Shown one piece after another: positions 36,866 through 46,796 of a stretch of DNA of 64,000 nucleotides. The DNA comes from Nocardiopsis alborubida (GTDB lineage Bacteria; Actinomycetota; Actinomycetes; Streptosporangiales; Streptosporangiaceae), in assembly GCF_012396365.1 (NCBI RefSeq), contig NZ_JAAXPG010000022.1, positions 62,001-126,000 of the forward strand, in the 5' to 3' direction. The notes beneath the pieces are model-generated. The model saw only the letters and a list, made by a program, of their open reading frames with translations, ran no database searches and was not told the DNA's origin. Positions within the stretch are counted from its first letter, which is position 1. Each line of letters begins with the position of its first letter. The translations under genes were made by a program, and so were the position numbers.

Positions 36866-38161
36866 ATGTCCCCCACCCGCGCCCGGCGAGGCCTGGCCGT
36901 CGTCATGACGGGCACGCTGTTCCTGCTCGGCGGCTGGAGCGCCACCGGCGCCGCGGCCGCACCGGCCGAGGCCGACCCCGGGAACTGGGTCGGCACCTGG
37001 GCGGCCGCACCGACCGCCGCACCCGCCACGGCGACCCCGGTCCTGCACGACGAGACCATCCGCCAGGTCGTGCGCACCAGCGTCGGCGGCGACCGGCTGC
37101 GCCTGCGCCTGACCAACGAGTTCGGGGAGAGCGCGCTGCGCGTGGGCGGGGTGCACGTGGCCCTGCGCGCGGGCGACTCGGGAACCGACATCGACCCGGC
37201 CACCGACCGCACGGTCACCTTCGGCGGCCGCACGTCGGTGACGGTCCCGGCGGGCGCGCCCATGGTCAGCGACCCGGTACCGCTGGAACTGCCCGCACGC
37301 GCCGACCTGGTCGTGAGCATCCACCTGCCGGAGGAGACCCCGGTGACCACCCTGCACGCCTCCTCCTTCCAGGAGAACGCGGTGGCCGCGGGCGACGTCA
37401 CCGGTGACACGTCCGTCGAGGCGACCCGCACGCTCACCCAGTGGCACTTCCTCTCGGGGGTCAGCGTGCGGTCCCGCACGCGGCTCGCCGACGCGGTCGT
37501 GGCCCTGGGCGACTCCATCACCGACGGTTCCGAGACCGAGGTGAACGCGAACCACCGGTGGCCGGACCTGCTCGCCCGGCGCCTGCCGCACACCGGCGTG
37601 CTCAACTCGGGGATCGCGGGCAACCGCCTGCTGCACGACCCCAACCCGCCCGAGGGCAGCGACGCCGAGGACTTCGCGGCCTTCTTCGGGCAGAGCGCCC
37701 TGCGCCGCTTCGACCGGGACGTGCTGGCGCACCCGGGCGTGGGCCACGTCATCGTCCTGCTGGGGGTCAACGACCTGGGCCACCCCGGCACCGTGGCCCC
37801 GGTCACGGAGACCGTCACGGCCGAGGAGGTCATCGGCGCCCACCGCCAGATCATCGCCCGGGCCCACGCGGCCGGGCTGCGGGTCTACGGGGGCACCGTC
37901 CTGCCGTTCGGGGGCGACACCCTGGGCTTCCACACCGAGGAGAACGAGGCCAAGCGCCAGGCGGTCAACGCGTGGATCCGCACGAGCGGGGAGTACGACG
38001 CCGTCATCGACTTCGACGAGGTGGTGCGCGACCCCGCCGACCCGCTGAGCCTGCTGCCCGCCTACGACAGCGGCGACGGCCTGCACCCCAACGACGCCGG
38101 TATGGCCGCCATGGCCGACGCCGTACCGGCCCGGCTCTTCCGTCCGGGGCGGGAGGGGTGA
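36866..38161 (+). CDS. Secreted SGNH/GDSL-family esterase
   Basis: A 431-residue exported protein with a signal peptide ending near GAAAAPAEAD. An N-terminal beta-sandwich-like part (about 35-200; WVGTWAAAPTAAP, VVRTSVGGDRLRLRLTNEFG) precedes the SGNH domain (about 205-425) with block I VALGDSITDG, block III GVNDLGHP and block V GDGLHPNDAG. WxGTWAA-type N-terminal domains are common in bacterial SGNH esterases acting on plant polysaccharide esters. ATG 36866 follows GAGGAG. It is downstream of the CE4 gene and probably co-transcribed, giving the locus xylanase plus two esterases. Confidence 0.88.
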   Translation: MSPTRARRGLAVVMTGTLFLLGGWSATGAAAAPAEADPGNWVGTWAAAPTAAPATATPVLHDETIRQVVRTSVGGDRLRLRLTNEFGESALRVGGVHVALRAGDSGTDIDPATDRTVTFGGRTSVTVPAGAPMVSDPVPLELPARADLVVSIHLPEETPVTTLHASSFQENAVAAGDVTGDTSVEATRTLTQWHFLSGVSVRSRTRLADAVVALGDSITDGSETEVNANHRWPDLLARRLPHTGVLNSGIAGNRLLHDPNPPEGSDAEDFAAFFGQSALRRFDRDVLAHPGVGHVIVLLGVNDLGHPGTVAPVTETVTAEEVIGAHRQIIARAHAAGLRVYGGTVLPFGGDTLGFHTEENEAKRQAVNAWIRTSGEYDAVIDFDEVVRDPADPLSLLPAYDSGDGLHPNDAGMAAMADAVPARLFRPGREG

Positions 38162-38181
38162 CCACACCGGGAGGGAGAGGG

Positions 38182-38230
38182 GCGGCCCGCGTCCCGGTCC
38201 CGGCGCGGCCGGGGCCGGGACGCGGGCCGC
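38182..38230. terminator. Terminator between convergent esterase and TetR genes
   Basis: A perfect 16-bp stem: GCGGCCCGCGTCCCGG (38182-38197) with 38215-38230, followed by TTCGG. Lies 21 bases after the esterase stop and 21 bases beyond the TetR stop. Confidence 0.75.
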
Positions 38231-38250
38231 TTCGGTGTCCGGTGTCCGCC

Positions 38251-38862
38251 TCAGCCGCGTACCAGGCGCCAGAAGGCCAGCGCGGCCTCCTCCGGTAGGG
38301 CGGCCCCGCTCGCCCCGTCCGTCTTCCCGGCCCCGTCCGCCCCGTTCGCCTCCACGGCCTCTCCGACGCCGACCCAGTCGGCGATCACACCGACCAGCGC
38401 ACCCGCCAGGTAGGCGGCGTGCGTGCGCACCGGCACGTCGTCGAACCCGGGCGGCCTCGCCCCCCGCGCGAACCGCGCGGCCAGCTCCTCGGCGAGCCGC
38501 CCCCGCAGCCGGTTCGTGAAGCGGGCGCTGCCGTGGTCCGACAGCATCCGGCGGTAGAGCACCGCGCTGTCCGCCACATGTCCGAACAGGTCCACCAGCG
38601 GCTCGGGCACCCGGTCGCGGGGCGCGTCCAGCGGGCACAGCGCCGCGCAACGCGCCACGTGCGCGACGGCGCTCTCCGTGGCGTCGGCGACCAGCGCGTC
38701 CAGGTCGGCGTAGTGCTGGTAGACGGTCGCACGGTTGACCCCGGCCCGCCTGGCCACGGTGGAGACCGTGACGGTGCCCGACGGGTTCTCCGCGGTCAGG
38801 GACAGCAGGGCGGTGCGCAGGCGGTCGCGGGTGCGCTGGACACGGGGGTCGTCGGGGTTCAC
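38251..38862 (-). CDS. TetR-family transcriptional regulator
   Basis: A 203-residue protein. The helix-turn-helix is VTVSTVARRAGVNRATVYQHYADLDALV (helices STVARRAGV and RATVYQHY). The ligand domain contains many Ala/Arg and a low-complexity Gly/Ala segment near 175-190. GTG 38862 begins the protein. A 24-bp dyad, GAGACAG-N10-CTGTCTC, starts 2 bases upstream of it, in the space shared with the divergent DsbA-like gene, so autoregulation and control of that gene are likely. Confidence 0.92.
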   Translation of the reverse strand: MNPDDPRVQRTRDRLRTALLSLTAENPSGTVTVSTVARRAGVNRATVYQHYADLDALVADATESAVAHVARCAALCPLDAPRDRVPEPLVDLFGHVADSAVLYRRMLSDHGSARFTNRLRGRLAEELAARFARGARPPGFDDVPVRTHAAYLAGALVGVIADWVGVGEAVEANGADGAGKTDGASGAALPEEAALAFWRLVRG

Positions 38863-38863
38863 G

Positions 38864-38887
38864 GAGACAGTATACGACGCCTGTCTC
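38864..38887. promoter_or_regulatory. TetR-type operator in divergent promoter
   Basis: GAGACAG (38864-38870) and CTGTCTC (38881-38887) form a perfect dyad with a 10-base spacer. A second weaker dyad, GTTG-TTTAAG-CAAC, follows near 38898-38911. Both lie between the TetR gene and the divergent DsbA-like gene. Confidence 0.6.
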
Positions 38888-38935
38888 TCATATACACCTG
38901 TTGTTTAAGCAACGGATGTCGGTTATGTTGTCCCC

Positions 38936-39922
38936 ATGAGGATCGAGATCTGGGCCGACACGGTCTGCTCCTGGACGTACATCGGCAAGCGGCGCCTGGA
39001 GCGGGCGCTGGCCGGGCTCGACGGCGCGCTCCGTGAGGAGGCCGAGGTGGTCTGGCGCCCCTACAGGATCGACCCCGCCGCCCCGGTCGCGGCCGAACCC
39101 CTGGACCCCCTGTTGCGCGACCCCCTCGTGGACGCCGCCCTGAGGGCCTGCGCGCCCGGCCTCACCCCGGCCCGGAACCGCGTCCGCGTGGCCGAGGCCG
39201 CCGCGGCCGAGGGGCTCGGTCCCCGCTGGGGTGCGGCATGGAGGGTCAGCAGCCACGACTCCCACCGCCTCCTGTCCCTGGCCCTGGAGACCGGCGGCCC
39301 CGACCTCCAGGGCGCCGTCGCCGAGGGCGTCCTGCGCGCCCACTTCACGGCGGCCGAGGACATCGGTTCCGCCGACGTCCTGGACCGCGTCGCCCGCGAG
39401 GCCGGGTTCCCCGGCGGCGGCCGGCTCCTGGCCGGGGGCGCGGGGGAGGAGCGGGTTCGCGAGCTCCTCCTGCGGGGCCGGGCCACGGGCGTGCGCACCT
39501 CCCCGACCCTGGTGGTCAACGGCCGGGCCCTGGAGGGCGCCCAGCACCCCGACGCGATCCGCGACTTCCTGGTCGGAGCCGCCGGGCACACCCCGCGCCG
39601 ACTCCCCGAGGAGGTCGAGCGCTTCCGCCTGGCGGAGTCCCTGCTGGACCGGGGCGACCCCCTCGGCGCGCTCACCCTGCTCCGGCCGATGCTCGACGAG
39701 CACGCCGCGGACCGGAACGTGGGCCTGCTCGCGGCCCGGGCCTACTACCGCTCCGCGCAGCTGGGCCGTGCCCGCCGCGTGCTGGAGGAGCTGGTGGCGC
39801 GGAGCCCGGACGACGCGTACGCGCGCCTGCTCCTGGGGCGCACGCTCCAGCGGCAGGGCGAACGGGAACCGGCCGGGCCGCACCTGCGCCTGGCCGGTGC
39901 CATGGTCCCCGAGTACGTCTGA
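38936..39922 (+). CDS. DsbA/FrnE-family thioredoxin-fold protein fused to TPR-like tail
   Basis: A 328-residue cytoplasmic protein. Residues 1-215 are a FrnE/DsbA-like domain (EIWADTVCSWTYIGKRRLERAL; TSPTLVVNGRALEGAQ with the cis-Pro loop). The active-site motif, normally CPWC, is C11-S-W-T14, so the resolving cysteine is lost and a simple dithiol oxidoreductase role is unlikely. Residues about 225-325 (LLDRGDPLGALTLLRPMLDEHAADR and ARAYYRSAQLGRARRVLEELVA) form TPR-like helical repeats, an unusual fusion seen in some actinobacterial homologues. No signal peptide. Divergent from a TetR gene with which it shares operators. Confidence 0.85.
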   Translation: MRIEIWADTVCSWTYIGKRRLERALAGLDGALREEAEVVWRPYRIDPAAPVAAEPLDPLLRDPLVDAALRACAPGLTPARNRVRVAEAAAAEGLGPRWGAAWRVSSHDSHRLLSLALETGGPDLQGAVAEGVLRAHFTAAEDIGSADVLDRVAREAGFPGGGRLLAGGAGEERVRELLLRGRATGVRTSPTLVVNGRALEGAQHPDAIRDFLVGAAGHTPRRLPEEVERFRLAESLLDRGDPLGALTLLRPMLDEHAADRNVGLLAARAYYRSAQLGRARRVLEELVARSPDDAYARLLLGRTLQRQGEREPAGPHLRLAGAMVPEYV

Positions 39923-40252
39923 CCCGGACACCCGGACACCCGGAACGCGCGGAGCGGGCCGCCGGGAGGTCCGGGTCCCGGCAGCCCCCCAGGTGACCGC
40001 CGGTGCCCCCACCAGGTCACCCCCTGCCCGGCCGAACGGATCTCGACACGGACACGTTCCTGTTTTGAACGGGGCTCCTTACCCAACAAGCCGCAACACT
40101 GCGCGACTTTTCCACTACTTTTGGTTACTGTTCGGGGCGTTGGTCTCCGCGCCCGACGCACCTGCCCCGCTCACGTCCTCAGAGTGCTCTCCCGTGGCGC
40201 GCGGAGCGATGCCGTGTGAGCTGCCAGAGTCGTGGGTTTTGGGGGAGTGTAC
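39923..40252. other. Upstream region of the polysaccharide initiation operon
   Basis: About 330 bases without a credible gene. The part from 40060 to 40140 is less GC-rich than its surroundings and should contain the promoter of the sugar transferase operon; I could not fix the -35/-10 boxes. Confidence 0.45.
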
Positions 40253-41809
40253 GTGGTCACAACCAGCCGGACGGAGACCGTCCGCGAACAGTCGACGCGG
40301 ATCGTGGTCGGCCCCGGAACCCCAGGGGTCCCAGGGATCCCCGGGACGGCGGGCGCCACCGAGCGGCGCGGAGTGATCTCCCCCGGCGGGACCAACAGCG
40401 CCTGGGTGCGCCCCTACGTCGTGAGCCTGGTCGGACTGGACCTGGCCGCCGCCCTCACCGCCGCCCTCAGCGGAACGGCGGTCCGCTTCCCCTCCGCCCT
40501 CGGGGCGGCCACCACCCTGCCCTACCTGGCCCTCTCCCTCCTGCTGCCCCCCGTGTGGATCCTCTTCGTCTACCTGGGCGGCGGCTACGCCCGCCGCTTC
40601 CTCGGCGTGGGCACGGAGGAGTACCGCCGCGTCGCCACGGCCGGTATCGCCCTCGCCGCGACCGTCGCCGTCGGCGCCTACGCCATGCGCTTCGACCTCG
40701 CCCGCGGCTACGCGCTCGTCACCCTGCCGCTCATCCTCCTGCTCACCCTCGGCCTCAGGTACGCGCGCCGCAAGGCCCTGCACCGGCGCCGCGGTTCGGG
40801 CCAGTGCATGAGCGGGGTCGTGGTCGTCGGCTACCGCGTGGCCGTCCGCGACCTGGTCCGCCGGTTCCGCGGCGAGGTCTACCACGGCATGCGCGTCGTG
40901 GGCGTGTGCCTGCCCCAGGGGGAGGCCGCCTCGGGCCCGGGCGCCGACGAGGTGGAGGGCTGCCCGGTCCTGGGCACCTTCACCGGCGCCGCGGAGGCCG
41001 CCGCCCTGGTCGGGGCCGACACCGTCGCGGTCCTGGCCTGCCCGGAGATGGACGGGGCCGAACTGCGCCGCCTGGCCTGGCGGCTGGAGGAGACCGGCAC
41101 CGACCTCATCGTGGCCTCCGCGCTCATGGACGTGGCCGGGCCGCGCACCTCCATCCGCCCGGTCGCGGGGCTGCCCCTGCTGCACGTGGAGCACCCCGAA
41201 CTGGTGGGCGCGCGCCGCGTCCTCAAGGGCGCCTTCGACCGCTGCGCCGCCGCCCTGGCCCTGGTGCTGCTCTCGCCGCTGTTCCTCGTGCTGTGCGTCC
41301 TCGTCCGGTCCGAGGGCGGCGGGCCAGCCCTCTTCACCCAGACGCGCGTGGGCAGGGGCGGGGGCGAGTTCACCGTCTACAAGTTCCGTACGATGGTGGT
41401 GGGGGCCGAGGCGTTGAAGGCGATGCTCCAGCCCCGCAACGAGCACGAGGGCGTGCTGTTCAAGATGCGCCGCGACCCCAGGGTGACGACCGTGGGGGCC
41501 TGGCTGCGCCGGTACTCGCTCGACGAGCTTCCCCAGCTCGTCAACGTGGTCCGGGGAGAGATGTCGCTCGTCGGCCCGAGGCCGCCGCTTCCGGAGGAGG
41601 TCGCCCGCTACGGGGACGACGTCCGCCGCAGGTTGGTGGTCAAGCCGGGTATGACGGGTCTGTGGCAGGTGAGCGGCCGCTCCGACCTCTCGTGGGAGGA
41701 ATCGGTCCGGCTCGATCTGCGGTACGTGGAAAACTGGTCGCTGACACTGGACGTCCAGATCTTGTGGAAGACGTGGTCAGCGGTGATCCGTGGGGCGGGA
41801 GCATACTAG
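40253..41809 (+). CDS. Polyprenyl-phosphate sugar-1-phosphate transferase (exopolysaccharide initiation, WbaP/WcaJ type)
   Basis: A 518-residue membrane enzyme. The N-terminal half has four or more TM segments (about 50-170) and a Rossmann-like region; the C-terminal bacterial sugar transferase domain begins with a TM hairpin (FDRCAAALALVLLSPLFLVLCVLV) and carries YKFRTM, LRRYSLDELPQL, GEMSLVGPRPPLP and KPGMTGLWQVSGRS. It transfers a sugar phosphate to undecaprenyl phosphate, the first step of glycan assembly. GTG 40253 follows GGGGGAG by 5 bases. The N-terminus contains a short collagen-like run (GPGTPGVPGIPG). The cysQ gene starts 3 bases after its stop, tying glycan initiation to sulfate metabolism. 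Confidence 0.93.
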   Translation: MVTTSRTETVREQSTRIVVGPGTPGVPGIPGTAGATERRGVISPGGTNSAWVRPYVVSLVGLDLAAALTAALSGTAVRFPSALGAATTLPYLALSLLLPPVWILFVYLGGGYARRFLGVGTEEYRRVATAGIALAATVAVGAYAMRFDLARGYALVTLPLILLLTLGLRYARRKALHRRRGSGQCMSGVVVVGYRVAVRDLVRRFRGEVYHGMRVVGVCLPQGEAASGPGADEVEGCPVLGTFTGAAEAAALVGADTVAVLACPEMDGAELRRLAWRLEETGTDLIVASALMDVAGPRTSIRPVAGLPLLHVEHPELVGARRVLKGAFDRCAAALALVLLSPLFLVLCVLVRSEGGGPALFTQTRVGRGGGEFTVYKFRTMVVGAEALKAMLQPRNEHEGVLFKMRRDPRVTTVGAWLRRYSLDELPQLVNVVRGEMSLVGPRPPLPEEVARYGDDVRRRLVVKPGMTGLWQVSGRSDLSWEESVRLDLRYVENWSLTLDVQILWKTWSAVIRGAGAY

Positions 41810-41812
41810 CCG

Positions 41813-42604
41813 GTGAAGAACATCCGAAACGATCATGAGGTGGCACGCGACCTGGCGAGCGAGGCGGGGCAGCTGCTGCTGCGCCTGCGCGCCCGACACG
41901 GTTTCGACGAGCCCGACGTCCTGCGCACCCTGGGGGACCGCACCTCCCACGAGTTCCTGTTCTCCGCGCTGGGACGGCTGCGGCCCAGCGACGCCGTCCT
42001 CTCCGAGGAGGGGGCCGACGACCCCGCGCGGCTCAACGCGCGCCGGGTGTGGATCATCGATCCCCTCGACGGCACGCGCGAGTTCGCCGAGGCCGGGCGC
42101 ACCGACTGGGCGGTGCACGTGGCGCTGTGGGAGAACGGCGACCTGGTCGCGGGCGCCGTGGCGCTGCCCGCCCAGGGCAGCACCCTGTCCACGGTCGATC
42201 CGCCGTGGCTGCCCGAGGAGCGCCCCTCGGACCAGCGGCTGCGCATCACCGCCAGCCGGACCAGGCCCCCGGCCTTCGTCCAGCGGATGGCCACCCAGCT
42301 CGGCGCCGAGGTGGTCCCGATGGGCTCGGCGGGCGCCAAGATCTGCGCGGTGCTGCTCGGCATAGCCGACATCTACGTGCACGCGGGCGGCCAGTACGAG
42401 TGGGACAGCGCAGCCCCGGTGGCGGTGGCCCGGGCCTCGGGTCTGCACACCTCCCGGATCGACGGATCCCCGCTGCGGTACAACACGGCGGACCCGCTGC
42501 TGCCGGATGTCCTTGTATGCCGATCGGAATTGTCGGGTATGTTGTTGGCGAGCATCCGCGACGGCGCGGACCTGGACAGCGCGGGTCCGCACGCGGGGGG
42601 CTGA
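41813..42604 (+). CDS. cysQ: 3'(2'),5'-bisphosphate nucleotidase, CysQ family
   Basis: A 263-residue Mg-dependent, Li-sensitive-type phosphatase of the inositol monophosphatase fold. Metal-binding motifs: SEEGADD, WIIDPLDGTREF and the C-terminal YEWDSAAPVAVA. CysQ converts PAP, the by-product of PAPS-dependent sulfotransferases, to AMP and keeps PAP from accumulating. The gene starts with GTG 41813, 3 bases after the sugar transferase stop and 50 bases before cysD. Being tied to a glycan-initiating enzyme and near two sulfotransferases points to sulfation, not only to cysteine synthesis. Some family members act on other bisphosphates. Confidence 0.9.
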   Translation: MKNIRNDHEVARDLASEAGQLLLRLRARHGFDEPDVLRTLGDRTSHEFLFSALGRLRPSDAVLSEEGADDPARLNARRVWIIDPLDGTREFAEAGRTDWAVHVALWENGDLVAGAVALPAQGSTLSTVDPPWLPEERPSDQRLRITASRTRPPAFVQRMATQLGAEVVPMGSAGAKICAVLLGIADIYVHAGGQYEWDSAAPVAVARASGLHTSRIDGSPLRYNTADPLLPDVLVCRSELSGMLLASIRDGADLDSAGPHAGG

Positions 42605-42654
42605 TAGGACGACCCCTCCGCCGTCGGCCCTGTCGGTATTTCTAAGGCGGATTC

Positions 42655-43584
42655 ATGGGTCAGGCGAGTCAGCAGGCCGGACGCTACCAGCTCTCCCAGC
42701 TGGACGTCCTGGAGGCCGAAGCCATCTTCATCATGCGCGAGGTGGCCGCGGAGTTCGAGCGGCCGGTGCTGCTCTTCTCCGGCGGCAAGGACTCCATCGT
42801 CATGCTGCGCCTGGCCGAGAAGGCGTTCTGGCCCGGTGCCGTTCCGTTCCCCGTCATGCACGTGGACACCGGCCACAACTTCGACGAGGTCATCGAGTTC
42901 CGCGACCGCAGGGTCGCCGAGGCCGGCGTCCGCCTGGTCGTGGCCTCGGTGCAGGAGCAGATCGACGCGGGCAAGGTCACCGAGCCCACCGGCCGCTGGG
43001 CCAGCCGCAACCGCCTCCAGACCTCGGCGCTGCTGGAGGCCATCGAGGAGAACGGCTTCGACGCCGCCTTCGGCGGTGCGCGACGCGACGAGGAGAAGGC
43101 CCGGGCCAAGGAACGGGTCTTCTCCTTCCGCGACGAGTTCGGCCAGTGGGACCCCAAGAACCAGCGCCCCGAGCTGTGGAGCGTGTTCAACACCCGCATC
43201 GAGCGGGGCGAGCACATCCGGGTCTTCCCGATCTCCAACTGGACCGAGCTGGACGTGTGGGCCTACATCAAGCGGGAGCGGCTGGAGCTGCCCTCCATCT
43301 ACTTCGCCCACGAGCGCGAGGTCTTCGAGCGCGACGGCATCCTGCTGTCGAACTCGCCCATCATCAACCGCGACGACACCGAGGTCCCGTTCACCGAGAC
43401 CGTCCGCTACCGCACGGTCGGCGACCTCACCTGCACCGGAGCGGTCAAGTCCACGGCCGTGGAGATCGACGACATCATCGCCGAGATCGCCGCGACCCGG
43501 GTGACCGAGCGGGGGCAGACGCGGGCGGACGACCGCGCCAGCGAGGCCGCCATGGAGGACCGCAAGCGCGAGGGCTACTTCTAG
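42655..43584 (+). CDS. cysD: Sulfate adenylyltransferase subunit 2
   Basis: A 309-residue PAPS-reductase-fold protein that forms APS from sulfate and ATP, driven by CysN. The PP-loop is LLFSGGKDSIVML; other marks are VMHVDTGHNFDEVIEFRD, FGGARRDEEKARAKERVFSFRD and the C-terminal MEDRKREGYF. ATG 42655 gives a family-like N-terminus. The gene belongs to the sugar transferase–cysQ–cysD–cysN unit. No cysC or cysH lies in the window. Confidence 0.97.
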   Translation: MGQASQQAGRYQLSQLDVLEAEAIFIMREVAAEFERPVLLFSGGKDSIVMLRLAEKAFWPGAVPFPVMHVDTGHNFDEVIEFRDRRVAEAGVRLVVASVQEQIDAGKVTEPTGRWASRNRLQTSALLEAIEENGFDAAFGGARRDEEKARAKERVFSFRDEFGQWDPKNQRPELWSVFNTRIERGEHIRVFPISNWTELDVWAYIKRERLELPSIYFAHEREVFERDGILLSNSPIINRDDTEVPFTETVRYRTVGDLTCTGAVKSTAVEIDDIIAEIAATRVTERGQTRADDRASEAAMEDRKREGYF

Positions 43585-43739
43585 CCGCCCCCGCGCCCCC
43601 GTCGGAGCCCGGCGCGGACGCGCCCAGCCGACGCAGGCTCCCCCCGTGAGCGGCTCGGCGGCCTCCGGATCCCGGTACGCCTCCGGCGCGGGCCACCCGT
43701 TCCCCGCAGACCACACACTCCGCATTGGACCAGGCAAGC

Positions 43740-45008
43740 ATGAGCAATGACATCCTGCGGTTCGCGACGGCGGGTTCCGTCGACGACGGCAAGAGCACCC
43801 TGATCGGCCGACTGCTGTTCGACTCCAAGTCCATCTTCGAGGACCAGCTCGACGCGGTGGAGCGCACCAGCGTCGCGCGCGGCGAGGAGCAGACCAACCT
43901 GGCGCTGCTCACCGACGGCCTGCGCGCCGAGCGCGAGCAGGGCATCACCATCGACGTGGCGTACCGCTACTTCGCCACCCCCAAGCGCACCTTCATCATC
44001 GCCGACACCCCCGGGCACATCCAGTACACCCGGAACATGGTCACCGGCGCCTCCACGGCCGACCTCGCCATCATCCTGGTGGACGCGCGCAAGGGCCTCC
44101 AGGAGCAGAGCCGCCGCCACGCCTTCCTCACCACCCTGCTTCAGGTGCCCCACCTGGTGCTGGCGGTCAACAAGATGGACCTGGTGGACTACTCCCAGGA
44201 CCGCTTCGAGGAGATCAAGGCCGAGTTCGCCGACTTCGCCACCAAGCTGGACGTGTGCGACCTGACGTTCGTGCCGATCTCGGCCCTGAACGGCGACAAC
44301 GTGGTGACCCGCTCGGAGAACATGCCCTGGTACACCGGGCCCTCCCTGCTCCACCACCTGGAGAACGTGCACATCGCCTCCGACCGCAACCTCATCGACG
44401 CGCGCTTCCCCGTGCAGTACGTGATCCGGCCGCACAGGTCGGCCGACCCCGAGCTGCACGACTACCGGGGCTACGCGGGCCAGCTCGCGGGCGGCGTCCT
44501 CAAGCCGGGCGACGAGGTCACCCACCTGCCGTCCGGGCTGAACACGCGGATCGCCAGGATCGTCACCGCCGACGGCGACGTCACCGAGGCCTACTCGCCG
44601 ATGTCGGTCACCCTCCTGCTGGAGGACGAGATCGACATCTCCCGGGGTGACATGATCTGCCGCCCCAACAACGCCCCCGCGGTCACCCAGGACGTGGAGG
44701 CGATGGTGTGCTGGATGACGGACGCGCGCAAGCTGGAACCGCGCTCCAAGCTCATCCTCAAGCACACCACCCGCACCGCGAAGGTCGTGGTCAAGGACCT
44801 GCGGTACCGGCTGGACGTCAACACGCTGCACCGCGACGAGCAGGCCGAGCACCTGTCGCTCAACGAGATCGGCCGGGTGCGGCTGCGCTCCACCCAGCCC
44901 CTGTTCGTGGACGAGTACGCCAAGAACCGCCAGACGGGCGGGTTCATCCTCATCGACGAGTCCACCAACGTCACGGTCGCCGCGGGGATGGTCGTCAAGA
45001 CCGACTGA
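43740..45008 (+). CDS. cysN: Sulfate adenylyltransferase subunit 1 (GTPase)
   Basis: A 422-residue translation-factor-like GTPase that couples GTP hydrolysis to APS formation by CysD. G motifs: GSVDDGKSTLIGRL, DTPGHIQYTRNM and NKMDLVDY; the C-terminal beta domains include RFPVQYVIRPH and CWMTDARKLEPRSKL. Its length matches CysN alone; there is no fused APS-kinase (CysC) domain as in CysNC. ATG 43740 is chosen over TTG 43725. A strong terminator follows, closing the operon. Confidence 0.97.
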   Translation: MSNDILRFATAGSVDDGKSTLIGRLLFDSKSIFEDQLDAVERTSVARGEEQTNLALLTDGLRAEREQGITIDVAYRYFATPKRTFIIADTPGHIQYTRNMVTGASTADLAIILVDARKGLQEQSRRHAFLTTLLQVPHLVLAVNKMDLVDYSQDRFEEIKAEFADFATKLDVCDLTFVPISALNGDNVVTRSENMPWYTGPSLLHHLENVHIASDRNLIDARFPVQYVIRPHRSADPELHDYRGYAGQLAGGVLKPGDEVTHLPSGLNTRIARIVTADGDVTEAYSPMSVTLLLEDEIDISRGDMICRPNNAPAVTQDVEAMVCWMTDARKLEPRSKLILKHTTRTAKVVVKDLRYRLDVNTLHRDEQAEHLSLNEIGRVRLRSTQPLFVDEYAKNRQTGGFILIDESTNVTVAAGMVVKTD

Positions 45009-45030
45009 CCCGGGGCGCCGGACGTCCGGA

Positions 45031-45070
45031 ACGTGGAGGGGGCCGCCCGCGAGGGCGGCCCCCTCCACGT
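45031..45070 (+). terminator. Terminator after cysN
   Basis: A perfect 18-bp stem (45031-45048 with 45053-45070; begins ACGTGGAGGGGG) around a GCGA loop, 22 bases after the stop. Confidence 0.8.
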
Positions 45071-45559
45071 GTTCCGCCGCCGGACGGGGAGGCCCCGCGG
45101 GGAGCGGGTGCGGCGGGCCCGGACGCACCGGAAAGGGGCGGCGCGGGGGCGGAAAGGGCACCGTCAGGTGCGCCGCCGATGCCCGCGACCGTGCTATCCG
45201 AGAAATCTCTTTCGGTCCTCAGATTCTTGCGGAATGGTTTCCGAGGGTCAACGACGTGTTTCTCCACAAGGACTCCGGAAGGAGCCGAAAGGCCTGTCCG
45301 AAAAACGTTTGACCACTACAGGAGGGTGTTTTCAGGCCTCCTCCCCGCGGTGTCGAAGCACTCGGACGCTGCGCGACCACGGCCCCCGAAGGTCGCCGTG
45401 AGGTACTTGGACGCAAAAAAAGTTGCCCTCGCACCCTGGAGCGGAGGGCGAAGTCTGGTTATGGTGGCAAAGCGCAGCAAACCTGGAATCGCATGACTAC
45501 TCTGGGTTATTAACCGCTGTGCGCCTCCCATTACCGTCCCCCGCAAAAGGAGAATACGA
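45071..45559. other. Less GC-rich leader region of the subtilisin gene
   Basis: About 490 bases; 45190-45559 is visibly richer in A and T than its surroundings, with runs such as AAAAAACGTTTGACC and CAAAAAAAGTTGCC. GCCCTC (45425-45430) can pair with GAGGGC (45444-45449). A tiny open frame begins ATGGTGGCAAAGCGC near 45461. I recognise no known riboswitch. Confidence 0.45.
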
Positions 45560-46720
<1,161 letters not shown>

Positions 46721-46796
46721 CCCGGGGGGTTGTGGAGACCCCGCTCGTCCACAGCCCGCCCCCGCGGCCACCGCGCGAGGAGCAGACGAACAACCG

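Noticed and set aside
45071..45559. Known riboswitch (c-di-AMP type) in the protease leader
   Set aside because: Considered because such elements precede cell-wall enzymes, but I could not find the conserved core.
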